64,000 nucleotides of DNA, from contig NZ_FOCJ01000005.1 of NCBI RefSeq assembly GCF_900110075.1, forward strand, positions 62,001 to 126,000, given 5' to 3'. Numbering within the stretch: the first letter of the stretch is position 1; each line of letters opens with the position of its first letter. A model generated the notes under the pieces. It saw only the letters and a list, made by a program, of their open reading frames with translations, did not search any database and was not told the DNA's origin. Below are positions 1-8,666 of this stretch, piece by piece. The position numbers and the translations under genes were made by a program. Origin of the DNA: Paenibacillus sp. OV219. GTDB lineage: Bacteria > Bacillota > Bacilli > Paenibacillales > Paenibacillaceae.

Positions 1-2876
1 GAAGTTAACGATAACGAATACTTCTTGCCGTCAAAGGTCACACTTGCCGATTTAATAGCAGTCTGGCCATCTCCTGCTTGTAAGCGGAGGTACTTGTCAT
101 CATCTACTACTGCTCCATCTGATATAGCAGCTCCATTCACCGTCAAGGCATAGACAGGCGCAGCATTCGCGTCTACCGTAATACCCGCGGATTCATTACC
201 AGATTTGTCTGCGGTACTGAACCGGAGCGTGTAGTTCTGATCTGCTTCAATGCCAGTAAACACAACTGTCTGAACGCCACGTTTGATCTCGCGTACATCT
301 CCAACCTGCTCACCGTCACGTAGCAGCGTGATGTTCACGATGTCACCATCAAGATCATACGGACCATCCCATAACACAGTCATTTCGCTGCTATTACGGG
401 TTACTTGAACGTTCTCTACCTCTCCTGGCGCTGTATCATCATCGACAGGCTCAGGTGCCGGAGGTTCCGCCGTGAATACGGATACATTACCAAAGGTGAA
501 TTTATCAAAGTTGTATAACCAGTCATTGCCTTTGAACAATAGATAGACGAGATGCTTACCCGTTACAGGAGCCGTTACTTGGCCGTCAAACACCTTGAAC
601 GTCTGCCAACCGCCTGTTCCACCTACCGTGGCAGTCGCTATGACAGGTCCGTTAATACCGTCGATACGTGCCTCTATCGTTCCTCCGTTTGTTGCACTTG
701 CTGCCTGGATATGGAATTCGGTCGGGCTTGTATTGCCAAAATCAATGTAGTTGTACATCGCATACGGATTGTTCGGGCCATATACACCTGCCAAGTAAGT
801 CTGATTACCACCGTTTTCCGTACCTACTTGTACACTGTTGGTGAAATTTTCTGCTTCCAGCTTGCTGTAGGCATCTCTTGCTTTACCTTTTATCGTAGAG
901 AAGGTAAACCAGTCCAGATTGCAAGGATAGTCGCTGCCGTCTGTTCCATGGAAGATCAGATACACATCGTGAATACCAACCGCCTTCGTATCATCAATAA
1001 TTGAGGTGATGTCGACCCAATTCTGCCAGCTGCCGAGTGCCGGGATGTCGATCACACCTGCCGTAGGACCATCGAGACTGTCGAGTTTCACTTCAACGGA
1101 GCCGCCCTGATTACCACTTGTGAGGTGCAACGTTATACCTGCCGCTCCGGAGCCAAAATCAATATCGCTATAAGAAGCATAAGCATTATTGTGAATACCG
1201 TCAGCAAATTGTCCGCTACTGTCAATGCCTAGCCCTTCACTGCTTACAAATTGCTCTGCCTGCAGCTTGGCATAAGCATCGGTCTTCGTCGGATCGGACT
1301 TCGTAAATTTGAACCAGTTCAGATTGAACAAGTAGTTATCGCTCGTTTTCTTGAATACGAGATATACATTATGGACGCCAGTCACTGAGCTGGTCGTGCC
1401 TTGATCGTCTTTTAGCAGCGTTCCAGCATCAATGAAATTATTCCAGCCGCCGGTGCCTTCGACATGTAATGTGCCTACCTTCGGCCCATCAACTGCATCC
1501 AGCCTGATCTCGATATTACCGCCGCCCGTACCGCTTGATGCACGAGCAATGAAACCGCTTGCACCTTCACCCGTACCAAAATCCACATTTTTATAAGCGG
1601 CATAGTAGCCGTTCTGAATCCCACCAAGCTGGAGCGAGCCTTCAATGCTGTCTTCCATTCCTGGACCTTGAACGATATTATAGTTCTCCGCTTCGATCTT
1701 GCTGTAAGGATCTTTGCGTGCATATTCCAGCACATTGGCATGAGGATCGAGTACCGTCAAAGCTTGTACAGCCGCAGCTGAGCTCCATGATTCAAACGTG
1801 CCTGACAGCTGTTGTCCCGCCCAATTGCCATCCACTAGATTGGCATTATTACGGTGGCTCCATGCCATATCCGTATTGAAGGCAAGCCATTCGTTATAAC
1901 CTTCGGCAAAAGACTGATACGTGCTCTCCTCGCGCGTATTTACAGCCTGCTGAAGATAGCCGAGATTACGAACGAGTATCGTTTTGCCACCCTTCAAGTC
2001 TCCATTAGGGCCTTCATAGCGCAGCAGCTTATTAGCATCCACCAGTCTCTCTTTCGTAAAGGTGGCTGCATCGATGGCATCATCAAGATAGATCTTGTCT
2101 CCAGTTACCTGATATAGACCAACGGCTGCTCCAATGAACGTACCTTGATTATAATGAGTAGCATCCGGGACTGGCCCTCTCTGCGTCTCGATCCGGTCAA
2201 ACACTTTTCCGTTCCCGTCTGTCAGCATCGTTTTACCCCAACGGTAAATCTGCTCCGCTGCATCCAGATAACGCTCGTTCTGAGTCGCGTTATACAGGAA
2301 CACAGCTGCTTCTGCAGCAGGGAAGTTAATGCAGGCATTTTTCGTAGTACGGTCATCACTCTTCCACCAAATGCCGCCAGCTGCAAATTCATCGTCCCAC
2401 TGCGTATCATAAACATAATTAAAATAATATTCCGCTCTCTCGAGATATTTCGGGTCATTCGTAATCTGATAGGCTCTTGCGCTTCCCATCGCCCACCACA
2501 TAATATCGTCGTTAAACGTGTTATTCTTCCAGTCCTGTCCATACTTCGCTACAGCCCCGTCATATACATCGTCAATCTGGGCACGCAACTTCGCTTTAAG
2601 AACCGGATCGGTGGCTTCTAGGTAAGCATCCATGACAAGCTCCCACAGCTCTGCCTCCACCCAAAAGTCTTGATATCCGTCATGATTAGAGGTTTTCCAG
2701 AAATACTTGGCATTTGCATCCCAGAATGTAGCATTATACGACTCAATCGCTGTTTTGGCATCCGCAGCTTCGAAAGCATGAGCACGGGGTACTCCATTTG
2801 GCATTAACGGTGTAATCGAAAGCGCAAGTGCAATGGGCAGAACAATAAGCTTAGGTATCTTGATTTTACTGGTCAA
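1..2876 (-). CDS. Secreted GH76 alpha-1,6-mannanase with three CBM6-like modules (3' end outside window)
   Basis: Partial gene running off the left edge; 958 codons are visible. The start is TTG at 2876, seven bases after GGAGG, followed by a signal peptide ending near residue 34. Residues about 35-385 form a GH76 alpha/alpha barrel: an Asp-Asp pair (about residues 123-124, in NDDIMWW) is the family's catalytic pair, followed by GGIWWKSDDRTTKNACIN. GH76 enzymes cut alpha-1,6-mannan backbones of fungal cell walls. Three CBM6-like repeats follow (roughly residues 392-530, 530-665 and 665-800), each beginning with an (I/L)(E/Q)AE motif, then a fibronectin-III/Ig-like segment. With the GH38 mannosidase at 14820-17294 this suggests yeast mannan use. 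The family call rests on motif recognition. Confidence 0.88.
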   Translation of the reverse strand, partial: MTSKIKIPKLIVLPIALALSITPLMPNGVPRAHAFEAADAKTAIESYNATFWDANAKYFWKTSNHDGYQDFWVEAELWELVMDAYLEATDPVLKAKLRAQIDDVYDGAVAKYGQDWKNNTFNDDIMWWAMGSARAYQITNDPKYLERAEYYFNYVYDTQWDDEFAAGGIWWKSDDRTTKNACINFPAAEAAVFLYNATQNERYLDAAEQIYRWGKTMLTDGNGKVFDRIETQRGPVPDATHYNQGTFIGAAVGLYQVTGDKIYLDDAIDAATFTKERLVDANKLLRYEGPNGDLKGGKTILVRNLGYLQQAVNTREESTYQSFAEGYNEWLAFNTDMAWSHRNNANLVDGNWAGQQLSGTFESWSSAAAVQALTVLDPHANVLEYARKDPYSKIEAENYNIVQGPGMEDSIEGSLQLGGIQNGYYAAYKNVDFGTGEGASGFIARASSGTGGGNIEIRLDAVDGPKVGTLHVEGTGGWNNFIDAGTLLKDDQGTTSSVTGVHNVYLVFKKTSDNYLFNLNWFKFTKSDPTKTDAYAKLQAEQFVSSEGLGIDSSGQFADGIHNNAYASYSDIDFGSGAAGITLHLTSGNQGGSVEVKLDSLDGPTAGVIDIPALGSWQNWVDITSIIDDTKAVGIHDVYLIFHGTDGSDYPCNLDWFTFSTIKGKARDAYSKLEAENFTNSVQVGTENGGNQTYLAGVYGPNNPYAMYNYIDFGNTSPTEFHIQAASATNGGTIEARIDGINGPVIATATVGGTGGWQTFKVFDGQVTAPVTGKHLVYLLFKGNDWLYNFDKFTFGNVSVFTAEPPAPEPVDDDTAPGEVENVQVTRNSSEMTVLWDGPYDLDGDIVNITLLRDGEQVGDVREIKRGVQTVVFTGIEADQNYTLRFSTADKSGNESAGITVDANAAPVYALTVNGAAISDGAVVDDDKYLRLQAGDGQTAIKSASVTFDGKKYSLSLT

Positions 2877-3090
2877 TTACAGTCCTCCTCTATATTTGAC
2901 TACACTAAAAGCCAATTCGCATACGGACATACAATCGGCTTCAGTCACCTAATCATATAGAATATATTAATATTATGTCAATATAACAGAGACAATTATA
3001 TCCATAATACTATATATAAATGGTATATCATGTTATGTTAATTGAGCAAAAAGAACTACTTTCCATAAATTTGTCGAATGTAGTCGACGC

Positions 3091-3112
3091 AAAAAAACCG
3101 CGATAAACGCGG
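3091..3112 (-). terminator. Intrinsic terminator, CCGCG stem
   Basis: The stem CCGCG/CGCGG with loop ATAAA is followed on the minus strand by seven T. It lies just downstream of the broken kinase gene ending at 3154. Confidence 0.75.
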
Positions 3113-3153
3113 CTGTCCATGAGTACTGTTATTATCTGCTACCTTGAAGTCAG

Positions 3154-4226
3154 CTAAATATTTCTTTTTTCAACCTCAAAGGGTTCTTCACACGAGTAAA
3201 TATCATGGAAAAACCCCATATACGGGATATCGTATTCCAGACATCGGATACGATATGACAACTCCTCATCACAATCCGGCACTTCGCCGTTGTTACGCAT
3301 GACCTCGAATGCATCAACAATATTTTCCATGAGGTTTACTTAGATAAATATTGGCAACATTTCCAACATCGAATTGTCGATCTCGGTCTCGGATTTGTAT
3401 CCTGCGAGGGCTGTTTCAAAGTAATCATCCATGAATCTTTTACGTTTACCGGCGTCTGGTTCGAACTGTATCCAGCCCATTCCTAGTGTCCAGAGGCTCG
3501 CCAAGTCAAACATATACCAACAGTAACAACAATTATCGAAATCATATACGGTTATTTGTCCGGTATCAAAATCTATCGAATAATTCCCATCGTTGTAATC
3601 AAAATGAACCACACCGAAAGAAGCACAGTTCCTGTCCAATCCTTCTAAGGTGTGAAGGAGCTCAAACAGCTTCTCCCTCAGCAGAGTTAACGAACCGGGA
3701 AGCAGTTTATCGATAAATTCAGCATTGATTTTTCAAAGAAGCTATACCGACGCGAGCCAGGACGATATTCTTGTGATAATTGGTGTATTTTCCCCAGGGC
3801 TTTACCGCAATTATAATAATATTCATTAATTGGAGCGCCTTCGCGGTACCGGTAACTATTTTCCACGAGCATTTTACCCTTAGCCTTATCAAACAAGCAG
3901 ATAAAATAGGTATGATTATTATGGGTGATCTCTTCCAGCAGATTCCCCTTCTGGGAACTGACTACATCGGAGACACTTCCGCCATGCTCGAACAAATACC
4001 TGATATACTCAACTTCGCCCAGAAAATCTTCCCGGCTCCTGTCATTTAAGAAGGAGATTCTGAGTATTTTTACGTCGGCGCCTTCTTTCTCACAGGTATA
4101 AACGACATTCCGCCCTCCGGAATGTGCCTTAATAGGCTTGGTTAGATAGCCTTCCAACCCGTACAGCTCAGATATCAATGGAATTAAATAAGCATCAGCG
4201 ATATTAACAACCTCGTTATAAGTCAT
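3154..4226 (-). pseudogene. Broken aminoglycoside phosphotransferase-family kinase (frameshift plus in-frame stop)
   Basis: The start at 4226 has an AAAGGAGGAG site. The reading frame runs to SFFEK and is lost at a T5 run on the plus strand (3729-3733). Adding one base there gives E-K-I-N-A-E-F-I-D-K-L-L-P and joins the frame holding the kinase catalytic motif HFDYNDGN and the metal-binding DFD. A TAA at 3340-3342 then interrupts the same frame, which continues as VNLMENIVDAFEVMRNNGEV to a TAG at 3154. The restored protein would be about 355 residues, normal for this small-molecule kinase family. Substrate unknown. Two independent lesions make a true pseudogene more likely than one sequencing error. 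Confidence 0.8.
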
Positions 4227-4237
4227 AAACTCCTCCT

Positions 4238-4399
4238 TTAGCTACTACCTGTACAAGTGCGATATTTAAACTTCATTACAATCCCAATTACCCAAAATTT
4301 AACATCCCGTATTGGGGTATTGCAATAGAAATTTCCTTCGTTGTCCATTAGAACGTACTCGACTTTTATTCCTTTCGTCTCAAGTGCCTTATATACCAT
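4238..4399 (-). CDS. Possible 53-residue ORF upstream of the kinase pseudogene
   Basis: An ATG-started reading frame (begins MVYKALETKGIKVEYVLMDN) whose TAA overlaps the ribosome site of the downstream kinase pseudogene, so the two could be translationally coupled. An out-of-frame stretch just upstream (KWEDFKEDLHNIT, about 4395-4440) may be its lost N-terminus, in which case this is another frameshifted remnant. No family recognised and no clear ribosome site of its own. Confidence 0.25.
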   Translation of the reverse strand: MVYKALETKGIKVEYVLMDNEGNFYCNTPIRDVKFWVIGIVMKFKYRTCTGSS

Positions 4400-4463
4400 A
4401 ACTAGTAATATTATGCAAATCCTCTTTGAAATCCTCCCACTTGCCTAATTGTTCGTAAGGTCG

Positions 4464-4510
4464 TTGACAGACACTTGTACCATATGTTATTAATTTATTA
4501 GTCAATAAAT
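4464..4510 (+). promoter_or_regulatory. tetR promoter with overlapping operator-like palindrome
   Basis: A TTGACA -35 (4464-4469) is followed after 17-18 bases by a TATTAA-type -10. The imperfect palindrome ATTTATT-AGTC-AATAAAT (4493-4510) overlaps and follows the -10. Its half-site is the same as in the two palindromes in front of the MFS gene, which points to autoregulation by TetR. Confidence 0.6.
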
Positions 4511-4534
4511 AACGCTTAAGGTGGCACATTCGAA

Positions 4535-5098
4535 ATGACATCCAAAGAAGACGCTTCCCTAAACCGCAAAGAACAGATCCTTGATGCTGCTGCAACTCTC
4601 TTTGCAGAGAACGGCTATTACAAGACGACGACTGCTAAAGTCGCAGAGGCCGTTGGCGTTACCCAACCTTACGTATTTCATTTTTTCAAGACGAAAGAAT
4701 CGTTGTATCTAGCTGTCTTAGAGCGCGCCTATCAGCGCATTCTGTATGCGTTCAGCTCCGTTCAGGCGCCGCCAGATATGCTGCAGGAAACAATGGGCAA
4801 AGCATTTATCGATTTGCTAGCCGATCACCGGGATGAGATCCTATTGATTATGATGGCATATACGACTCCCGAGCCTGCGATTCGTATCCATACACGCAGT
4901 CAAATGGAGATGGTCTACGATCGCGTCTTGAACCGGTTCACGCAAGCCGGACTTGCTGAGCCTAAGCAAAAAGCGAGCAACTTCATCAGCTTCGGTCTCC
5001 TGATTGCAATGTCGGAAACGCTTGACCTACCGTATCTGTGTCGATGGCGGGAGAATGATCCAGAGAATCACGAACATCAACGGAACGACACTGTTTGA
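4535..5098 (+). CDS. TetR/AcrR-family transcriptional repressor
   Basis: 187 residues. The N-terminal helix-turn-helix (about residues 12-58, with ILDAAATLFAENGYYKTTT and VGVTQPYVFHFFKTKESLY) is typical TetR; the C-terminal ligand domain is not assignable. AAGGTGG lies ten bases before the ATG. It sits immediately upstream of an MFS efflux gene in the same direction, with related palindromes in front of both, so it probably represses both and is released by a drug-like ligand. Family call secure; target inferred. Confidence 0.92.
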   Translation: MTSKEDASLNRKEQILDAAATLFAENGYYKTTTAKVAEAVGVTQPYVFHFFKTKESLYLAVLERAYQRILYAFSSVQAPPDMLQETMGKAFIDLLADHRDEILLIMMAYTTPEPAIRIHTRSQMEMVYDRVLNRFTQAGLAEPKQKASNFISFGLLIAMSETLDLPYLCRWRENDPENHEHQRNDTV

Positions 5099-5177
5099 GT
5101 GAAGTAATGACGCGCAGCGGACTTTTTTCCATGACTTTGTGTCAAACGATCCCGCTGCGTATTGTTCGGCGAAGAAT

Positions 5178-5235
5178 TTATTTATTGATAAATAATTAAG
5201 CTTTTACAGCTAATTATTTATTTATTAATAAATAA
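5178..5235 (+). promoter_or_regulatory. Two 18-bp TetR operator-like palindromes before the MFS gene
   Basis: TTATTTATTGATAAATAA (5178-5195) is near-perfect and TTATTTATTAATAAATAA (5218-5235) is a perfect palindrome. Their centres are 40 bases apart, about four helical turns, so two dimers would bind on the same face. The second abuts the ribosome site of the MFS gene. Confidence 0.65.
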
Positions 5236-5252
5236 CAAAAGGAGTGATATCA

Positions 5253-6665
5253 TTGTTTACATCCTCACGTGTCAAACTGCTCACCATCACCTGTGCTGCG
5301 CTATTCATGGCAATGCTCGACAATCTCGTCATCGGTGTCGCGCTGCCCGCGATTCAAAAATCATTTCAAGCCAGTATCTCCGACCTGGAATGGTTCATGA
5401 ACGCTTACACTCTCGCGTTCTCCGTCTTGCTTATCCCTTTCAGTGTCCTTGGTGAACGTTTTGGCCGCAAGCGGATGTTCCTGACCGGCATTGTGCTGTT
5501 CACGTTCGGCTCCGCTCTCTCCGGTATTAGCGAAAGCTCAATTCAGCTTATACTATCCCGTGCACTCCAAGGCATCGGTGGCGCTGCGGTCGTTCCACTT
5601 AGTCTGACGCTCGTCAATTCCGCATTTCCTCCGGAAAAAAGAGCGGTCGCACTCGGAATTTGGTCTGGCATTTCAGGACTCGGCTTGTCCGTCGGGCCGC
5701 TTGTCGGTGGTCTGATCGTCAACGGCGCTCCTTGGCAGCTCATATTCTGGGTCAACGTTCCCGTTGGTGTCCTGGCCTTCTTACTTGGCATGCGCTGGCT
5801 GCCTGAAGCACGTGGCGAACGCAAACCGGTCAATGTGCCCAGCATTTTAATCCTTGGAGCTGGTCTGTTCGGTATCGTTTTCGGACTCGAACGCGGCAAT
5901 AACGACGGTTGGGAATCCGCACTCGTCCTCTCCTATCTTGTCGGCGGCGCGGCGCTGCTAGCACTATTCTTTCTGTGGGAACGCACCCGCAAATATCCTC
6001 TGATCCGCTTTGAGCTCTTCCGCCGTTCCAAATACACCGGCCTCGTTCTGGCTAGCTTCTGGATGAATGCCGGCATCTTCTGCGCCATCTTCCTGCTCAC
6101 GCTATTTCTTCAGCAAGCGCAAGGCAATTCCGCGCTGGAAGCCGGCGTACGAGAGATGGTATGGACCGGCTGTACCATGCTGGCCGCGCCACTTGCAGGT
6201 CTGGCGGTTGGGAAGCTCGGCACCCGCACCGTTCTGCTGACTGGTTTACTGCTCCAAGGAGGCGCACTGCTCGGATTCGGGCTGCAAATTCTCGATCTAG
6301 GCGTCGATTTTCCGTTTGGCTACATGGTTCCGTTCATGATAATGGCCGGAACCGGCATGGGACTGAGCTTCACCCCGCTCTCGCATGGCGTCCTCTCCTC
6401 GGTACCAGAATCAGCCGCAGGTGAGGCAAGCGGTGTTAACAACGCGATGCGCGAGCTCGGAGGTGTGTTCGGCATCGCCATCGGTGGTCTCGTCTTCCAA
6501 TCCGGCGCTGTTATCCAGTCACCAGCCGACTTCGGTGACCACATTGTGCCGGCGCTCTTTACTGGCGCAGCCATGACTTTGCTCAGCGTACTCAGCGTTC
6601 TCGTCTTTTACAGCAGAAGCAAGCAGGCGGCTCGCCATTCGCGAGCTGTTAATGAGCTCGGCTGA
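5253..6665 (+). CDS. MFS multidrug efflux transporter, DHA2 (EmrB/QacA) type
   Basis: About 470 residues with roughly 14 hydrophobic segments, as expected for DHA2 drug:H+ antiporters. Visible motifs are the loop 2-3 motif GERFGRKRMFL, motif-C-like GLSVGPLVGG and an N-terminal LDNLVIGVALPAIQ segment typical of the family. A GTG at 5244 is possible, but AGGAG at 5239-5243 is correctly spaced for TTG at 5253, chosen here. Preceded by tetR and its palindromes, followed by a strong terminator. Substrate unknown. Confidence 0.92.
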   Translation: MFTSSRVKLLTITCAALFMAMLDNLVIGVALPAIQKSFQASISDLEWFMNAYTLAFSVLLIPFSVLGERFGRKRMFLTGIVLFTFGSALSGISESSIQLILSRALQGIGGAAVVPLSLTLVNSAFPPEKRAVALGIWSGISGLGLSVGPLVGGLIVNGAPWQLIFWVNVPVGVLAFLLGMRWLPEARGERKPVNVPSILILGAGLFGIVFGLERGNNDGWESALVLSYLVGGAALLALFFLWERTRKYPLIRFELFRRSKYTGLVLASFWMNAGIFCAIFLLTLFLQQAQGNSALEAGVREMVWTGCTMLAAPLAGLAVGKLGTRTVLLTGLLLQGGALLGFGLQILDLGVDFPFGYMVPFMIMAGTGMGLSFTPLSHGVLSSVPESAAGEASGVNNAMRELGGVFGIAIGGLVFQSGAVIQSPADFGDHIVPALFTGAAMTLLSVLSVLVFYSRSKQAARHSRAVNELG

Positions 6666-6688
6666 TACTGGGTTTTCATATAAATCAC

Positions 6689-6719
6689 AAAACCATCGTC
6701 TTATTAAGGCGATGGTTTT
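6689..6719. terminator. Bidirectional intrinsic terminator
   Basis: AAAACCATCG pairs with CGATGGTTTT around an 11-base loop. It separates the MFS gene from the convergent hydrolase gene. Confidence 0.85.
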
Positions 6720-6775
6720 GAATGGTAATGCTCCGCGTGCCTCTACCAAACGTTAGTACGATCTGGTATTTGTTG

Positions 6776-7693
6776 CTAGGATCGCCTACTCATAGCCTGA
6801 AAGGCATGGCTAGTAACGCATTCCTCAAGCCACTGTGGATCGAGCCTCCCAGCCACTGCTGCAGGGAAAAAGTCAGTAAATAAGTGATGATAAGGACGCA
6901 TATTGCCGCCTTTGTCCTGTCCTACATTATACCAACCGGTATCCTGAGACAACAGCACTCGGTCACCGACGCCGCTGTCTAGTAATTGACCTAGCAGATC
7001 CACATGCTCCTCATACGTCCCCGGCAGAATGGAGTCGATTGAGATCCAACCTCCGGCCTCCGCAAGCCGCTTGTAGACATCAGTGACTTTGAATGTTTGC
7101 GCATGCACCCAAATGAATCGATCCTGTTCGAACTGCGCTAGTTTCATAATCTCGTAGGCGTGCATGGCGACTTCAGAGCCTATCGTATGACATTGAATCT
7201 GCAGGCCGGTTTCCAGTGAGGTTCGCATAGCTGCACGGAGGATTTTCAATTGCATATCGTCGATTGCTGCTCCGTCATTAAGCGCGATTTTGATATAACC
7301 CGGGTACACCCCGCTCTCTCCAATGCCGTCCCTTGCTTCACGAATCCATATATCGGCTAGGTCTCTTTCTGAAATCTCATACACGAAAGAAGGCAGATAC
7401 GGCTTCTTGTAAAATCCGGTGTTCGTAATTAGATGGACTCCAGACAGTTCTGACAACCGCCGCAAAATGTAAGGGTCCCGTCCTAAATACTCCGGTGCAC
7501 AGTCCACCATCGTGCTGCATCCGGCTTCCTTCAACTTCAACAAAAACGGAAGGATGGACGTGACCACCTCGTCACGGTCATACATATCCGGTGTAAGCTT
7601 GCCGTCTTCCACAAACCCAACGAGCACATGCTCATGTTCTAATATTCGTCCAGCTTCCAGCGCAGTAATTTGACCTGTAACCGTTTGCAACAA
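6776..7693 (-). CDS. Phosphotriesterase-family metal-dependent hydrolase
   Basis: About 305 residues of an amidohydrolase-type TIM barrel. The N-terminal HEH metal pair, the lysine in GYIKIAL that is carbamylated in this family, the His residues in QCHT and VHAQ, and the late Asp in LLSQDTGW match the PTE binuclear metal site. Members act as lactonases or phosphotriesterases; the real substrate cannot be read. A GTG at 7702 lies inside the ribosome site AGAGGTG, so TTG at 7693 is the better start. Alone between remnants and the MFS terminator. Confidence 0.85.
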   Translation of the reverse strand: MLQTVTGQITALEAGRILEHEHVLVGFVEDGKLTPDMYDRDEVVTSILPFLLKLKEAGCSTMVDCAPEYLGRDPYILRRLSELSGVHLITNTGFYKKPYLPSFVYEISERDLADIWIREARDGIGESGVYPGYIKIALNDGAAIDDMQLKILRAAMRTSLETGLQIQCHTIGSEVAMHAYEIMKLAQFEQDRFIWVHAQTFKVTDVYKRLAEAGGWISIDSILPGTYEEHVDLLGQLLDSGVGDRVLLSQDTGWYNVGQDKGGNMRPYHHLFTDFFPAAVAGRLDPQWLEECVTSHAFQAMSRRS

Positions 7694-7800
7694 CGAAAGC
7701 ACCTCTTTTCGTGAATCTGGTTTTCTTGCATTTCACTACCAAGGTTGTATTCGCGAAATGATTGAGCTATCCTGCCAAATTGGAATAACGTACGATTTAC

Positions 7801-7860
7801 TTACCTAAAACGTTCGTATGAATGGATATTCTGGTCAAAATGAGCAACTACTCCGTACAC
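7801..7860 (-). pseudogene. Possible N-terminal remnant of a 2'-5' RNA ligase-like gene
   Basis: A ribosome site (GGAGGGG) and GTG lead a 19-codon frame beginning VYGVVAHFDQN, which resembles the start of small 2H-phosphoesterase/RNA-ligase-like proteins of Bacillales, then diverges and stops. Too short for certainty. Confidence 0.25.
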
Positions 7861-7901
7861 TTCTTGCCCCTCCAAATCAAATGAATCATCCCCGTCGTAG
7901 T

Positions 7902-8099
7902 TCAATCTTTGCTCGACTCGAAGACAAAGACAGGACCATTCCAGTTTTCATTATGTAGCAATTTCTCTTGATAGTCGTTGTTCTTTTTATATTCTGCAAT
8001 GACTCGTTTCCAGAAAGTGTAAGCAGGCTGGTTACCGACTGTTTGCCTTACTTCCCATGTACCGGCGAACCGATTAAAGAGTGAGTGGCTAATTCGACT
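7902..8099 (-). pseudogene. C-terminal remnant of a GNAT-family acetyltransferase
   Basis: About 65 codons without a start: NRFAGTWEVRQTVGNQPAYT followed by FWKRVI and a WNGPVFVFESSKD tail ending in TGA. The pattern (W)EVRxxxxNxPAxxFWxxVI is the acetyl-CoA-binding end of GNAT enzymes. The N-terminal two thirds are absent; an unrelated ATG with a good GGAGGG site upstream is out of frame and stops after 20 codons. Confidence 0.6.
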
Positions 8100-8110
8100 T
8101 CAATATTCAT

Positions 8111-8575
8111 TTATGCCCTCCTGTTTCTACCTTGACTAACGCTCACATACTGATCTAGGTTCTCCTTGCTTTCACTGTCCCATAGAATGACCCAGCAATC
8201 CGCGAAATCTAGACGCTGCATGGCTTCGTGACGATGATTGCCATCCCGAATCGAAAGATGCCCGTCCACAAGTTGAACGATCAACGGCGGATATGACCAG
8301 CCTTTGCGATAGAGCTCCATCAGCTCTGCTACATGCATGTCCCAGCTGCCCTGCGAGACGCAATATTCCATCTCCGCTTCCGGGCCGCAGCACCGGATAA
8401 GCTCTTGAAGCGGTAAACGCACTGGCCCCGTCCAATATCTAGGCTGAAGCTTAAGCCCTTCAGAAAATGGCTCGTTACCTCCCGCCGTCTTCAGAAAAAG
8501 GTGTACCCACTCTTCGATGCAGCCGTGCTCAGCAAATTCGATCGCCTCTTCGGTTGTAAATGATAAAGGTAACAT
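8111..8575 (-). CDS. ParB/sulfiredoxin-fold protein
   Basis: 154 residues. The segment YPPLIVQLVDGHLSIRDGNH followed by RHEAMQRLDFADCWVILW matches the ParB-N pattern (Pxxxxxxxxxxxx DGxHRxxAxxxxG). No DNA-binding C-terminal domain is present, so this is a stand-alone domain of unknown role, not a chromosome-partition ParB. GAGGGGG lies upstream of the ATG. Confidence 0.65.
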   Translation of the reverse strand: MLPLSFTTEEAIEFAEHGCIEEWVHLFLKTAGGNEPFSEGLKLQPRYWTGPVRLPLQELIRCCGPEAEMEYCVSQGSWDMHVAELMELYRKGWSYPPLIVQLVDGHLSIRDGNHRHEAMQRLDFADCWVILWDSESKENLDQYVSVSQGRNRRA

Positions 8576-8606
8576 TCAGTAATCCCCCTCTTGATCAATC
8601 CAAAAT

Positions 8607-8635
8607 ACAGCAGCCGGTTATTTGACCGGCTACTG
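8607..8635 (-). terminator. Likely terminator of the AraC/GyrI gene
   Basis: ACAG(C)AGCCGGT pairs with ACCGGCT-ACTGT. A short T tract follows on the minus strand, between two minus-strand genes. Confidence 0.5.
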
Positions 8636-8666
8636 TCTCTAAATAAATCTATTTCGCGCGCTATAG

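Noticed and set aside
552-2621. Several plus-strand frames of 80-160 codons
   Set aside because: They lie antisense to the continuous GH76/CBM6 gene, lack ribosome sites and have no protein-like composition.
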